From Butyriboletus loyo (Eukaryota > Basidiomycota > Agaricomycetes > Boletales > Boletaceae), in assembly GCA_038093515.1 (NCBI GenBank), contig JBBPSI010000035.1, positions 1 to 64,000 of the forward strand: a stretch of 64,000 bases of DNA, in the 5' to 3' direction. Made by a program: the position numbers and the translations under genes. Position 1 is the first letter of the stretch. Each line of letters opens with the position of its first letter. Below the pieces are notes generated by a model that was not told the origin of the DNA, made no database searches, and saw only the letters and a program-made list of their open reading frames with translations. Shown here piece after piece: positions 1 through 9,944 of the stretch.

Positions 1-342
1 GGAGACGATCTATCGTAGAAAGGGGCGAGACGTTCCTTCATTTCATCCAGAGTTGGGTATTGGGATCGACAAAACATTTCGAAGCCGTGATTGTGAAGGA
101 GGACGTCGGGAGTAGCATCGTAGGAGGGGGTGAGAATAGGAAAGCCTGCGTTCTCATAGATTGAGTGCAGGGATTCGTAATAGAATGAATGAGATCGTAT
201 ATATTCGACCTTGCGACAGTGGTGGTGACCTTCCTCATCGATCCAGTCAATGGGTTTGAGGGGTCCAACCTCCGATGATCGGATCCGTGTTTCGGAAGCG
301 ATTCTGTGGGAGAAAACAATGGAGGGGGTTGGAACCGATCGA

Positions 343-1197
343 TCAATTACGAGGTTCGGGATGAGGAGGTCGTCGGTGTCGTTGGGGTCGAGGCCTTCTA
401 GCTCCTCTGGTAGGAGGCTCAGGATTTGCTGTTCTGTCTTGACGACGAACGAGCTCGTTGGTTCCATCTGGCCTGGGAATGATGGTAACATCGTCGGGTA
501 GACGATGGATTCCTCGGTCAGCGGCGATAGTGATTCCATAGGAAGGTGGTTCACCGGTGGAAGCATTATGTATCCTGGTTGGTAGAAGGGACTGGGCCCT
601 ACGACGGTTGGATGAGGGTCCAGCTCTGGGACCGGGCTCTGCAACAGCTCCGATGGTGGGTACATGAGGGATGGTGTTGCTGAGGCCAGTCTGGTCGTGT
701 ACGATGACATTGTTTGGAGGATTGGGAGGTTGATTGGCAAGTCCAAAGATGTTGTCGAGATCTAAGACGTTGATTTCGACGGAGTTGTTTGGAGTGCGAG
801 GGCGACGACGATTGTAAGGAGGTGGTGGAGAAGGAGTATGAAAACGGATGTGGTGCGGTGCAGGAAAATACGAAGAGGAGCGACGACGATGGTGCTCGAC
901 TCTTTGGGATGGCCTAGAACGTTCACTAACCTCTTGTAAGTTAGAAGGACTCGGGTGAGAAGTCGATCTAATTGACAAGGCATGGTGGTGAGTAGGTGAA
1001 CGCCATTGTAAGGTCAGATCGTGATCCTGAGAAACAATTCGTAATGCGATGATGAAAGAATCAGCTAGCAACCATAGTGTGCTAAAGAACATAATGTTCG
1101 ATGCACCACATATGGAAGCGAGTATGAGACTCAAGAAAGCGAGTACCCATAGTAAACCAAGAGCGATAGCACTCTCGTTCCGCAGGGCTGGAAACAT
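343..1197 (-). CDS. uncharacterised two-span membrane protein with PPxY motifs
   Basis: This is a 284-residue open frame on the minus strand that I do not recognise. Residues about 10-31 and 34-56 are hydrophobic and look like two membrane segments joined by a very short turn. The rest is a basic, Ser/Pro/Arg-rich tail that is probably disordered and cytosolic. The tail carries PPPPYN and EPPSYG, which fit the PPxY pattern bound by WW domains of Rsp5/Nedd4-type ubiquitin ligases, so a ligase-adaptor role is conceivable but unproven. The frame stops at 343-345. A second open frame (38-346) lies directly downstream in another phase, so the true C-terminus could be extended by splicing or frame-shifted. 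No neighbour suggests a function. Confidence 0.45.
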   Translation of the reverse strand: MFPALRNESAIALGLLWVLAFLSLILASICGASNIMFFSTLWLLADSFIIALRIVSQDHDLTLQWRSPTHHHALSIRSTSHPSPSNLQEVSERSRPSQRVEHHRRRSSSYFPAPHHIRFHTPSPPPPYNRRRPRTPNNSVEINVLDLDNIFGLANQPPNPPNNVIVHDQTGLSNTIPHVPTIGAVAEPGPRAGPSSNRRRAQSLLPTRIHNASTGEPPSYGITIAADRGIHRLPDDVTIIPRPDGTNELVRRQDRTANPEPPTRGARRPRPQRHRRPPHPEPRN

Positions 1198-2248
1198 TAT
1201 CGAGAATCGACAGATGTTTAGATTAAAAGCCTCTAGCGGGGCTCATAACCTTTCGGAATTGGTAAAGTCCGAGCAGGCGCACCGAGGGCAACGAAGGATG
1301 CAAGGGTAAACCTATCAGTGGAAAGACTCACTGATAATACGAGAGTGAGAGTATCGCAAACAGAGTATAAGGAGCAAGGCTCAACTTAGAGATATCGCAG
1401 TAGTGATGATAGAACTGAAAGATCTAGAGAAAAGCGACAAGCCATAAGGGCTGTCTTATATACAGTACATGAGTGTTTGTACTTATGTTCTGTATAGTAC
1501 CTTTATAAGGTATAGTATGAAATACATGACGATATGATAGAGATAAGAGATAAGACTAAGCATATCGTCCAATAGCATAATAAGAGCTATTTGTAATGTG
1601 ATAAGCGTGACTAGGTCTAGACAATGATGTCATATAGACCAGTCTAGAAACGTAGTGGCTGTAAGTGAAATACAGAAATAGAACACTACCGTTTCAACAT
1701 GAGGGATCGTGTTGTACAGCGAGGAAATAGCTTTTTGCATAGATAGCTTTATAGTACGATTTGTTCCTAACACTACTGTATCTTATCTAATAGTGATTTA
1801 TTCATCTAATCAATCTAATCAGTGGATGAAAGTAATAAATATCAGAGGCCAAGTGGCATTACTACAACATAAGTCCTTAAAAGTCATTTTCGTAACTGAG
1901 ACCTGAGCTAACCCAAAATTTTCTGCTCATTCAGCGCTGAATCAACGCTTAAGAAAGTCCGATGTACTCTACCGCAGTCATTTGAGAGTTCTGATTGGAT
2001 GATCTATAGATGGACTAACCAAACAGAGCCTAGTTTGAGCTTTTGGGTCGGCTGAGTGGCCTTTTGGGTTGGCTACGTTTGTAGATGAAGGCGCTATGCC
2101 GCAATCTGACCAAAAGGGGGATCATGATGAGCCCAACTAGTATTACCGCTTCACGGGAAGCGATGACAACGAATCCGCATGTCGTTGGCCTCTGCTTCTA
2201 TTACTAGCACTATTGGCTGAGATGACGAAAAGGGGAATCATGAAAAGG
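1198..2248. other. AT-rich intergenic stretch, no gene seen
   Basis: No frame here has convincing coding character. The part from 1440 to 1820 is markedly A+T rich, with many short TATA-like runs. The duplicated block that begins near 2088 starts inside the right end of this stretch. Confidence 0.5.
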
Positions 2249-2255
2249 TATATAA
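2249..2255 (+). promoter_or_regulatory. TATA box of SSP-A
   Basis: TATATAA lies 102 bp before the SSP-A start codon. The surrounding 5' flank (aaaaggtata..agcctcgttggcagagc) is conserved in all four SSP copies, with the box at 5643, 37990 and 39357, so this is probably a real core promoter that was duplicated with the gene. Confidence 0.7.
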
Positions 2256-2356
2256 GCCTCGTTGGCAGAGCTCAAGTCGTTCAACAGCTTGAACACCCAC
2301 TTCAGCTTTTCAGCCCTAGTCCATTCATCTCACGAATTCACCTACTCAATATCACT

Positions 2357-2700
2357 ATGCACTTCGTCAAGAGCTTCACCGTCCTTGCTGCTGCCGCCGC
2401 CATGGCGTGCGCGATGCCTGCCGTGGAGAAGCGTGCTGTGTGTTGGGCTCACTTTGTTGACAATTAAAAGAACCATCGCTGATCGCAGCTTTCCCCACAG
2501 GATGATGTTCTCGAGCGCCAGCTTCCTAGCAACTGCCCTCTGAGCCCGCCGGATTGCCTTGACCCCAGTAAATCCGCTCGTCGTTACTAGAAGCGATCCG
2601 CTAACATGCGTACTCGATCACAGACTGTAGCGGTGGAATCCCCAGCACCAACGGCACATGCAAAGGTGGACCCTACGAGGGCTGCCCTTGCATTGTATAG
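2357..2700 (+). CDS. SSP-A, small six-cysteine secreted protein with Kex2 site
   Basis: I built this model from three exons: 2357-2437, 2501-2567 and 2624-2700, giving 74 residues. Residues 1-20 form a signal peptide with an alanine-rich core. VEKR at 23-26 is a classical Kex2 processing site. The predicted mature peptide of about 48 residues has six cysteines spaced C39-x6-C-x4-C-x10-C-x7-C-x-C. Splice sites are canonical GT-AG and the introns fall at the same places in the other copies. It is secreted and probably disulfide-bonded, which fits an effector-like or antimicrobial peptide, but I recognise no named family and assign no activity. Its closest relative is SSP-D at 39465, which differs by ten mature-region residues while keeping every cysteine. 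Confidence 0.75.
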
Positions 2701-3109
2701 AGGGACGACTAGACCGTCTTTGGGGATTGTTGTGAGGTCATTACCGACGTGCTTCATTCCGTTCCTGCGTTCTCAGATGTCATGTCTTTACCCTAGCGAT
2801 TTGTGCTGATGCAAAATGCTTCATGTTTGGTTGTGTGTCTCGCGAAACTTGTTCCCACTAAAATTCACTTGTAGGGACTCGAGGGCGAGGGTCTGAAAAA
2901 AACATGGATAAGTGATTGAAAAATACTGTCATGTTGATGCCGAGGGTAGCATATAAGTCAAGTCTCTCGGTACGTTCAAGTGTGCTGTGACGTTTCAAGT
3001 TCTTTTGTGGACGACGATGCAATTATTATTTTTCTTGCACAAAGACTCTGCGGCAGGTAGATGATGTTTCTTGTGTCTGGAATCTACATCCAACAGCGTG
3101 GTGCTCGGT
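2701..3109. other. SSP-A 3' flank
   Basis: Non-coding sequence homologous to 39809-40340 in the parental block. It probably includes the SSP-A 3' UTR and the 3' UTR of the oppositely oriented CRP-1. No further gene is seen. Confidence 0.5.
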
Positions 3110-3542
3110 CTATTTGCTACCAGGCTCTCCGACGTACGACCCAGAGGATGTACATGCGTTGGTGTAGGTATTCCACGGGTTATTGTATGGCTCGCATTTG
3201 GAATTGTCTCCGATGTACAACCCGACACAGGCCGCTGGTCCGCCAGTCTGATAGAACGCCTATAGATACATGAGTGAGCATCCGTAGGTTTGTTTACCAG
3301 AGAAAGCCAACACAAACATCCCATCCATATGCCTGCAGTTCTCCAGTGAACACGCAGCCATCGTAGGTACTAGGAGTCGCAGCAGACGGGTAATAGCAGG
3401 TAATAGTGTTACCCTCGCATGTCCAGGAATAGAGACATCCCCCGGTGCTGCAGTTGGGGCAAGCGAGGCAATAAGCGGAGACCCCTGTGGAGAGCGACAG
3501 CAATGTCGCTGTCAGAGTTGCAACGAGTGTAAAGCGGGTCAT
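3110..3542 (-). CDS. CRP-1, ten-cysteine secreted protein
   Basis: The minus-strand model has exon 1 at 3318-3542 and exon 2 at 3110-3259 around a 58-nt intron (3260-3317), giving 124 residues. I chose the splice at GAT|GTTTGT because it opens a clean 50-codon second exon rich in Gly, Tyr, Asn and Cys; reading through would stop within a few codons. Residues 1-23 are a signal peptide (cleavage likely after GVSA). The mature part starts with a dense cysteine cluster (YCLACPNCSTGGC) and has ten cysteines in total, so an extracellular disulfide-rich fold is likely. No family recognised. The copy CRP-2 at 40341-40773 is almost identical. A TATATAA-type box near 3936 on this strand, together with a strong donor (GTGAGT) near 3614-3619, suggests an intron in the 5' leader. 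Confidence 0.65.
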
Positions 3543-4000
3543 TCTTTCTCTTTGAGGCAGCCTTTTTCGTCGTGAGGTAAGGCCTTGAAACGACAAGGGG
3601 GGCTATGCCAGTGATCGAGACTCACTTGAACGTTTACTTTGTCGTTCGAGCTTGCTTGCTCTGGAGAACGGTACGCTCTCTTATACCCCTCCCCATCGTA
3701 AACACGGCTCCCGCGCCGTGGCAACAATTCAGTCGTTCTACCCCACGCACGTCGGCCACCAGAAGACCTGTGAGTGACCGGAGCGTCACGAGGACAAGTG
3801 AAGTCGGTTGCCGTACAGTCTGGGAGTCATCCGGGCCAATCGTCGACATGTCAAAATCCCTCTGCGGGATTCATTCTGGCATGTGTACTCGCAGAGCGAC
3901 TACCTACCTTTCGTGGATGTTTGTTCTGGCTTTTTTATATATCTGCGGCACGCTATCTCAGCCTGGTGGTGCTACGCTAATTTGCCCCACGAGTCTTCAC
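3543..4000 (-). promoter_or_regulatory. CRP-1 upstream region
   Basis: This holds no supported gene. On the minus strand it carries a TATATAAAA-type box at about 3935-3943 and a possible leader intron, and it is conserved with 40774-41234. Several open frames on both strands are not supported as coding. Confidence 0.4.
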
Positions 4001-5091
4001 GAACTTTGACGTGCCGAGGCAAAAGGAGCTCGAGTCTCAAAAGGGGCGGATCGTGGCTCAGATGGCGCCTGTCGTGGGACATGGTGCTAACAGGGTCGAG
4101 GAGGAGCAGGAGAACGTACCTCGTGTGCGCAAGGACCTAAAAGGGAAGGAACGTGCGCGGGACGAGCGCAAAGACGCCGCCACAGGTGAATGGATTCGAT
4201 GCGGCCGCACGAACGTTGACGTTGGCGTTTGATGCCAAGGCGGCGGGCAAGGTGTTTCGCGATCCGCGTGAGGACGCGTGTCTGCCGGACGAGCGAGTGT
4301 TTATCGTTTCATGGGTGGATTACTGCAACAAATATGGAATGGGGTATGCGTTGACGGACGGGTCCGTGGGCGTACACTTTAATGACAGCACGACGTTGGT
4401 CCTCTCAGCGGATAAACAGTGAGTGTTTGTTTGATGGACTTGACGGGTGCGGTTTCTGACGGTCATTCAAAGTCATTTCGACTATCTCACGTCTCGTCGG
4501 CATGGGCAGGTTTATGTCCGAAAGAGTTACTCGGTATCCGAGTTCCCAGAGGATCTGAAGAACAAGGTGTATCTGCTCAAACACTTTGAGCGGTACATCA
4601 TGGACCGACTCTATGGCGACTATGAGTACACGTTTGACGACCTCGATCGGACGAAGGGGATGGATTTTGTTCAAAAGTATCTACGGATGAAACACGTCAT
4701 CGTCTTCAAGATGAGTCACGACGTTCTGCAGGTAAAAAAAAACTTGGTCCGCCATTCCCATCCTACGCCCCTGCTGACTTTTGCATCGTAGTTTAACTTT
4801 TACGACCACTCGAAAGTTGTTTTGTCTTCGCACGGGTTGCTGGTAACGCACATCGACAAGAATTATAAACTGACACGGTACACGCTGAGCGAGGTGATGA
4901 TGCAGGCGTTGCAACCGTCGGCGGACGCGGAACAGGTCAAGTTTCATCAGCGGTTGGTGGACAAACTCAAGTATTGCAAGGAGGTATTGACGAGCATACG
5001 GAATGCGAGCGCGAGTTCGGGGGTGAGTACGGGTGAGGAAGAGGGGATGGGAGTTGTGACTGGCAAGGCGTCCAAGCTATCGTTGCGGTAG
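4001..5091 (+). pseudogene. 5'-truncated polo-kinase copy (polo-box part only)
   Basis: This is a near-identical copy of the last three exons of the polo-like kinase at 34487-37229, starting in the linker that follows the kinase domain. Exon equivalents are 4001-4418, 4473-4731 and 4792-5091, and the splice sites are kept. It has no kinase domain, no start codon context and no promoter of its own. A 32-bp deletion near 4177 shifts the frame ahead of the first polo box, so the linker and polo boxes lie in different frames. The polo-box frame itself (4153 onward) is open through Trp and the His-x-Lys pincer region. I call it a pseudogene created by the block duplication. A polo-box-only product from a downstream ATG cannot be excluded. 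Confidence 0.9.
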
Positions 5092-5746
5092 AGGGCGTTT
5101 AATCGCATTGTGTTGGGTTTGGATTTTCTTTTTTCGCTTTTGAAACTCGTGGACATCATCGTTCGTATATCCGTTGCATTTCATTTCTTATATGGATTAT
5201 ATCTGCATGTGCTTGATGGTTGTCTGTCGAGGGGTTTTTGTGTGGATCTGTTCGTTCATCGCTACTACGACTCAGGTTCGTAACTTCAATGAGCTCCTTC
5301 GCATGTACTTGTAGTTCATTTCGGTTACAGATCGGTGTTATGCATGATCTGACCGGGTGCCGGCGTTGTATGGCCGGAAATCCGGTGGAGGAGCTCGAGT
5401 TGGTTTGATGAGCTTCTGCTCGCCAGAATGGACAAATTCGGTAAAGTACGTACATATAATGATCTGCGTTTCAGAGTATCTGTAGAGGCGCATAGTTTCA
5501 GGTGAAGCCCTCTCCGTAAGTACTATGACCCCACTTTCATCGCTTCCTGTCAGGCAGTAATTATTACATTAGGCGAGCCGAACTAACCAAGGTGCGAAGT
5601 AGCGCTTCTGGCTGAGTTGACAAAAAGGGGATCATGGTAAGGTATAAAAGCCTCGTTGGCAGAGCTCGAGTCGTTCAACAGCTTGAACATCTACTTCAGC
5701 TTTTCAGCCTTGGTTTACTTCACGAATTCACCTACTCAATATCACT
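5092..5746. other. intergenic part of duplicated block with SSP-B promoter
   Basis: Derived from 37230-38097 with internal deletions. The TATA box TATAAAA (5643-5649) and the SSP 5' leader are retained ahead of SSP-B. No other gene seen. Confidence 0.5.
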
Positions 5747-6063
5747 ATACACTTCGTCAAGAGCTTTATCGTCCTTGCTGCTGCTGCCGCCCTGGCGGCT
5801 GCAGTGCCCGCTGTCGAGAGACGCGATGTATGTCGCTTTACTTCCTTGACAATAAAGCAATAATGTGTGACCGTAGCTTTTTCCACAGGAGAGTGCCCTC
5901 CTCTAGCACGATTTTCCTGACTGCGGGCCGACGCCGAGCTGCAGTAAACTCGTTAGTAATAAAAGCAATCCGCTAACACGCACATTCAACCACAGAATGC
6001 AACGGTGAATTCCTTACGCACTTTTGCCTCTCTGGAAACTGGCAAGGTTGCTATTGTACCTAG
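5747..6063 (+). pseudogene. SSP-B, dead copy of the six-cysteine secreted protein
   Basis: The three-exon layout of the SSP family is still visible (5747-5827, about 5889-5942, 5996-6063) and the promoter is intact. Three lesions are plain: the start codon is ATA instead of ATG, the second exon carries an in-frame TAG where SSP-C has an arginine codon, and the end of exon 2 is shortened. The third exon still has the cysteine codons and the family stop. It matches SSP-C (38098) rather than SSP-A or SSP-D, as expected from its place in duplicated block 2. Confidence 0.85.
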
Positions 6064-6081
6064 GCTTCCGGGCTTCGTGTA

Positions 6082-7534
6082 GTACCTTGCAAGTCAAGAT
6101 CGCAGCAACCAGATATGAAGGGTTATCCCGCTGATGATCACGCTCGAGTCCATGGTGACATAGGCGACTAGAATCCCGTATTTTTATCAGGGGAGAACAA
6201 CTGTAAATTGTCACCTGCCTGACCCTGCCAATGACAAGCAATAACGGGCACCCACTCTATGCAACCTGGAGGTTCGGGATCTCGCCGCATCATGAGCAAG
6301 GCATGTATCAGTGGTGGAATAGTTGGTGATTCCGTAGTATGAGTGAGCTGGTATTCCGTTGTGTACTCTCAAAGTTCCTGCGACGGGTCGTGCAAACCTG
6401 GATCTCGATCCGAGCGACATGCTCATATCACATCACCTTCTCGTACAGATAGCAGTGGCAAACAACTCCTTGGAGGTTGTGCAAGACCATAACCCACTGG
6501 GATGCCCACTCGGAGCATCCATTCAGCATCACGGTCCAACCCGATCCATCATTTTTCTGATGACAGAGCACTTGATGCACGCGTTCGAACACAAGGAATC
6601 ATGAAATCAAGATTCCATGGGATCAAAGACGTCGCCCAAACGGAGAATGATGCAGGGAAGGGGACAACCTGGGCGTAGAAACGGCCATGGGGTATAGATG
6701 GATTCCAGATAATGCCAACATTGATGGGCGATGAATCTGGACAATCTAATGCATAGCTTATCGAGAAGCAATGGCAGTCGGTCATTTTGCATTCCACATG
6801 ACGTCCCAAGGGACGAATGCAGTATTAAGAAACCACTGGGGGGACATGCAAAACCGCAAGGTTTGTGTTGCGAGGGCGTGGTAACTGAACCCGTGAGCGA
6901 AGTCATGTCGGAAGTGTTTCTAAAAGCAGAGAAAGACACACAAGTACCGAGTTCCTGGATGGGGTCAGAGTGCTAGTTGATGGAAGAAAACACGCATCGC
7001 AGATTAGCGATGCTGACCTGAGAAGCGAGACTAGATCCAGATCATGATTCGGTTACCTTTGTCCTCCCCCCCTTCAGTTTCGACGTTGACAAGCACCGAC
7101 AAGGACACCATAATTTCGATGCTCTAATAATTGCGCGCCGCCGTGTGTCGTAGTACCCACGACGCCCAAGACATCCACGACTCACGAGTAGGGTGCCATG
7201 TTCTCTAAAAAATAGGATGAAACGATTCCGGTCCTTGAGTAAATGAGTTAAAGGGGGTTTTGCTGATCATTAAAAGTCAGTCCGATGTACAGCCTGCTGG
7301 AGTTGCTAATTGGTATGTTCGCCTTTGTAGTAGTCCATGACAACCAAGCGAATTTGGCATCTTTCTCAGGGTCTACTTCATCGATTTTTATCTAGACTCT
7401 CTGGAGGATCCTTTCCCCAATAGCACCTGGTTGTTGGTTCTGTCTGTCCGGTCTGTCGACGCCCAAGATCCCAGGAAAAGCCCAACAAGGGACGGACTCG
7501 GAGTCCGGCGCACCCTTTAGAGCGTTCCCCATCC
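6082..7534. other. gene-poor stretch, possible relics
   Basis: I see no gene I can support. Short open frames at 6359-6604 (+) and 6211-6426 (-) have slightly coding-like composition, but no domain, start context or splice pattern that I recognise. Confidence 0.4.
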
Positions 7535-8475
7535 ATGTCCTCTCATCTCAATGGCTGAACAACGGCGAGTACACCCCGGCCATTGACCTCAGTGAGCGTG
7601 GCTTGCAATGACGAAAAGAATCGTGTTTTGAGGGTTTGAAATCGCAGAAACGGTTCTATCAATTCAAACCTAATGAGGTTGCGCACGTTGTTGAAGGTGC
7701 ACTCAGAGCCGGGTATCGTCACCTTGACTACACTGGGTGGTTACGTATGGTCTCTGCGATCTTCTACGTAACTGGTGGATCTTGACGGTACACAGGGCGT
7801 AGGGAAATGAGAAGGTCGAGATCTGAAAGCCATCTGACGTTCCCAGAGGAGAAGTCTAGTACGCATGCAACCAACCGAATCTCGCTTATCCAAGTTCTGG
7901 ATTTTGCTGACGTTGTACTGTAGATCATCACCAGTAAACTGTGGAGCACGTACCACAGCCAAGTGGAGGAACTCGCTAGTTACCTCGACCGTGCGTTCTG
8001 TCCCTGTTCGTGTTACCGTTGGTGTAGTGATCCCCTTGATCGTAGAGTCCAGTGTACTTCGTCCGCCGGTGCCATTGAATCTATCTAAATGGGAACTATT
8101 CGGTGTTCCCGGCGCAACCCGATGACGTCGATGAATCAAGGGATCTGAGGGAGACTCCAATGGAAACGTTTGTGAAGAAAGGTGGGGTACATGATCCGAG
8201 CTGTCGTGGTAAAACACGGAACCGGAGTCCATTGGAGCATGCTTGAGAACGTTCTTCCAACCGCAGAAATCATTCCGGCTGTTGTTTACGTGATCTTGGC
8301 AAAACTTGATCTTCATCTGTACAACCCTCAACTCAAACTGGTGGACTGTTTGAAATCCAAGGCGATTTTTCCCCAGGCATATTCACCCCTGCTCACCGAC
8401 GAAGCGGCCACGGAGATTGCGAACAAGTATGGATTGAAGACAACCGATGCAGTCCTCTTGGGTTATCTCCGGTAA
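7535..8475 (+). pseudogene. decayed aldo/keto reductase
   Basis: Pieces of an aldo/keto reductase appear in order but in different frames. There is an N-terminal strand (LNNGEYTPAI) near 7561, AGYRHLD near 7709, TSKLWSTYHSQVEE near 7931, a DVDES..LRET segment near 8120, and then LPTAEI, YNPQLKLV, FPQAYSPLL and KYGLKT in the frame 8182-8475. Family knowledge places these around the barrel strands and the C-terminal NADPH-binding part. Stops and frameshifts separate them, and no splicing scheme restores one frame, so the gene is broken. It lies 1.5 kb before myo-inositol oxygenase on the same strand, which suggests it once reduced glucuronate or a related aldehyde. That role is inference. Confidence 0.8.
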
Positions 8476-9944
8476 GGTTAGACTCATCTGCTCATTCGTA
8501 CGGTTGTCATGGTCAAGGGGCTTCGTAGTTTGTTGTCGTGCTCTCAAAATCGGTCACCCCGGCTTGCAGCAAAGCTGCTGCGGACAGCAACTTAGCAGCT
8601 GATGTGAGTGGCCTGGTGTAGTTGCCAGAAGCGGTTGATCATACAGCGATGCTCCTATGCAGAAACGAGCAATGATTCAGAATGTACCCTGACATCGTTT
8701 CCGAGCCGGTTTTGATTTCCCAGGTTGATTTCGTGTTCACCCACGCATGTATTTCATGAAGTGCGGTGCTAGTAGGGACACCGTACGTACTGGACCTGTA
8801 CGTATGGCGCCGCGATCTGCTCGATCCGTAGGCACCAGTGGCATGTGGGCTTTGTTTGAGCCGAACGCCCAGGCTACATTTCAGTTAGGGTCGCAGTTAC
8901 CCTCACCCTGGTGCAGCCGCTGTCTGTCATATCACATCCTGTGTGAGCTTGGCACGACCCTGCTGAGCTGCTACACGTGTGGCTTGTGTGGATGGGCCCT
9001 CACGGGAGGGTCGCAATTACCCGGCTTGAGAGGCGCCATCGCCCTGCTGGTCCAGACTGGCACGACTCTGCTGAACTGCTACAGAGTCAAACGCGATCAC
9101 CTAGTCTGGACCTTGCCAGCCCGAGCAAGTCCCGACCCCAACCGGTGTCTCCCGAGAAAAGGACACCCTTAATTTCCCCCTGCGCAACCCACACCACATG
9201 GTGCTGAGACTCTCAAATGAACTGTCATACAGTCGTCACGCGATAACGTTACGCTCAAGTTCCAGATCAATGCGTTCTTCGGATGGGAACGTTTAAAAGC
9301 CTGCTGTAACCTCACCAACGTAATCCGTCCTCCTGAAGCTGGTCGTTCACACGAAGGACAGGGCTCATCCCACCGTACAGCTCGGATTCAGCAAATGGCG
9401 TTAACGACGGGCGTGTGTTAATTGCCACGTTATCCTGGCTGGTGCCGCCACCACTCAATAAGCCGTTGTTGTCGTATTTACAAACGCCGCTGAACCTGTC
9501 ACCAAGGCACGGTGTCGTTTTGATCCCAGGGAGACGCAAAACGCTTGCCTGAACTGGGGCCAGCCATATGACACGGAGCAGCCGCCCGCAACTGCAAGCG
9601 TCATGATCACCACCATTCGAATCACGATACGCCCGTCAGATCATGGAGTTCGAAGACCGACCAACTGCCTGGGCCTGTGAACAGTAAGAACAAGCTGTGC
9701 AGACTCACGAAACTGGCCATCACACGTCGTCCGCGCTGACAAAACGGGTCGCCGAAATTGACCAGCTTAGCTGACTCGTCAAAATGCGAAGCTCCGGAGC
9801 CCGATCGGCGGTACCCTTGGTTTCGTTATACTTCCATCTTCTCCCGGTATAAAGCTCAATCCGATGGGCTCTTCATTTGCCATACACCCCCCTCCCTTCC
9901 ATCAGTAGTCCCTTGCATCTTCGAAGCGACATACTCACTTCACC
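8476..9944. other. intergenic stretch with a degenerate internal repeat
   Basis: No supported gene. Two related segments of about 110-120 bp follow each other (8888-9007 and 9008-9090), sharing gggtcgca.ttaccc and tggcacgac.ctgctga.ctgctac. A minus-strand frame at 9312-9539 is open but unrecognised. The last 100 bp contain the pyrimidine-rich promoter of the next gene. Confidence 0.4.

Larger units (their letters stand above)
2088..4001. repeat. duplicated block 1, copy of 39166-41235
   Basis: This block is nearly collinear with 39166-41235. It shares the SSP gene with its TATA box and introns, the 3' flank, the CRP gene and the CRP upstream region. The main difference is about 110 extra bases in the right copy (near 40160-40270). 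Similarity begins around the shared string aaggcgctatgccgc (2088 and 39166). It ends at 4001, where the sequence switches to the polo-kinase block. Confidence 0.9.
4001..6081. repeat. duplicated block 2, copy of 36104-38441
   Basis: The block starts within the shared bases gaactttgacgtg (4001-4013 equals 36104-36116) and runs to the shared string gcttcgtgtag (to about 6081 and 38441). It carries the 3' part of the polo-kinase gene and an SSP copy. Relative to the parent it lacks 32 bp inside the kinase exon and two stretches of 60-150 bp in the intergenic part. Sequence identity over the kinase part is very high. Confidence 0.92.

Noticed and set aside
1440..1820. Possible LTR in the AT-rich stretch
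   Set aside because: I found no paired copy, primer-binding site or polyprotein near it.
3605..4009. 134-codon plus-strand frame upstream of CRP-1
   Set aside because: It lies over the CRP-1 promoter and leader on the other strand. In the second copy the C-terminal end changes, and no domain is visible.
8888..9090. Degenerate tandem repeat as a possible coding repeat protein
   Set aside because: Only two imperfect units with an indel between them, and no extended frame with family features.
9312..9539. 75-codon minus-strand frame
   Set aside because: It has reasonable composition but no start context, homology or partner exon that I can see.
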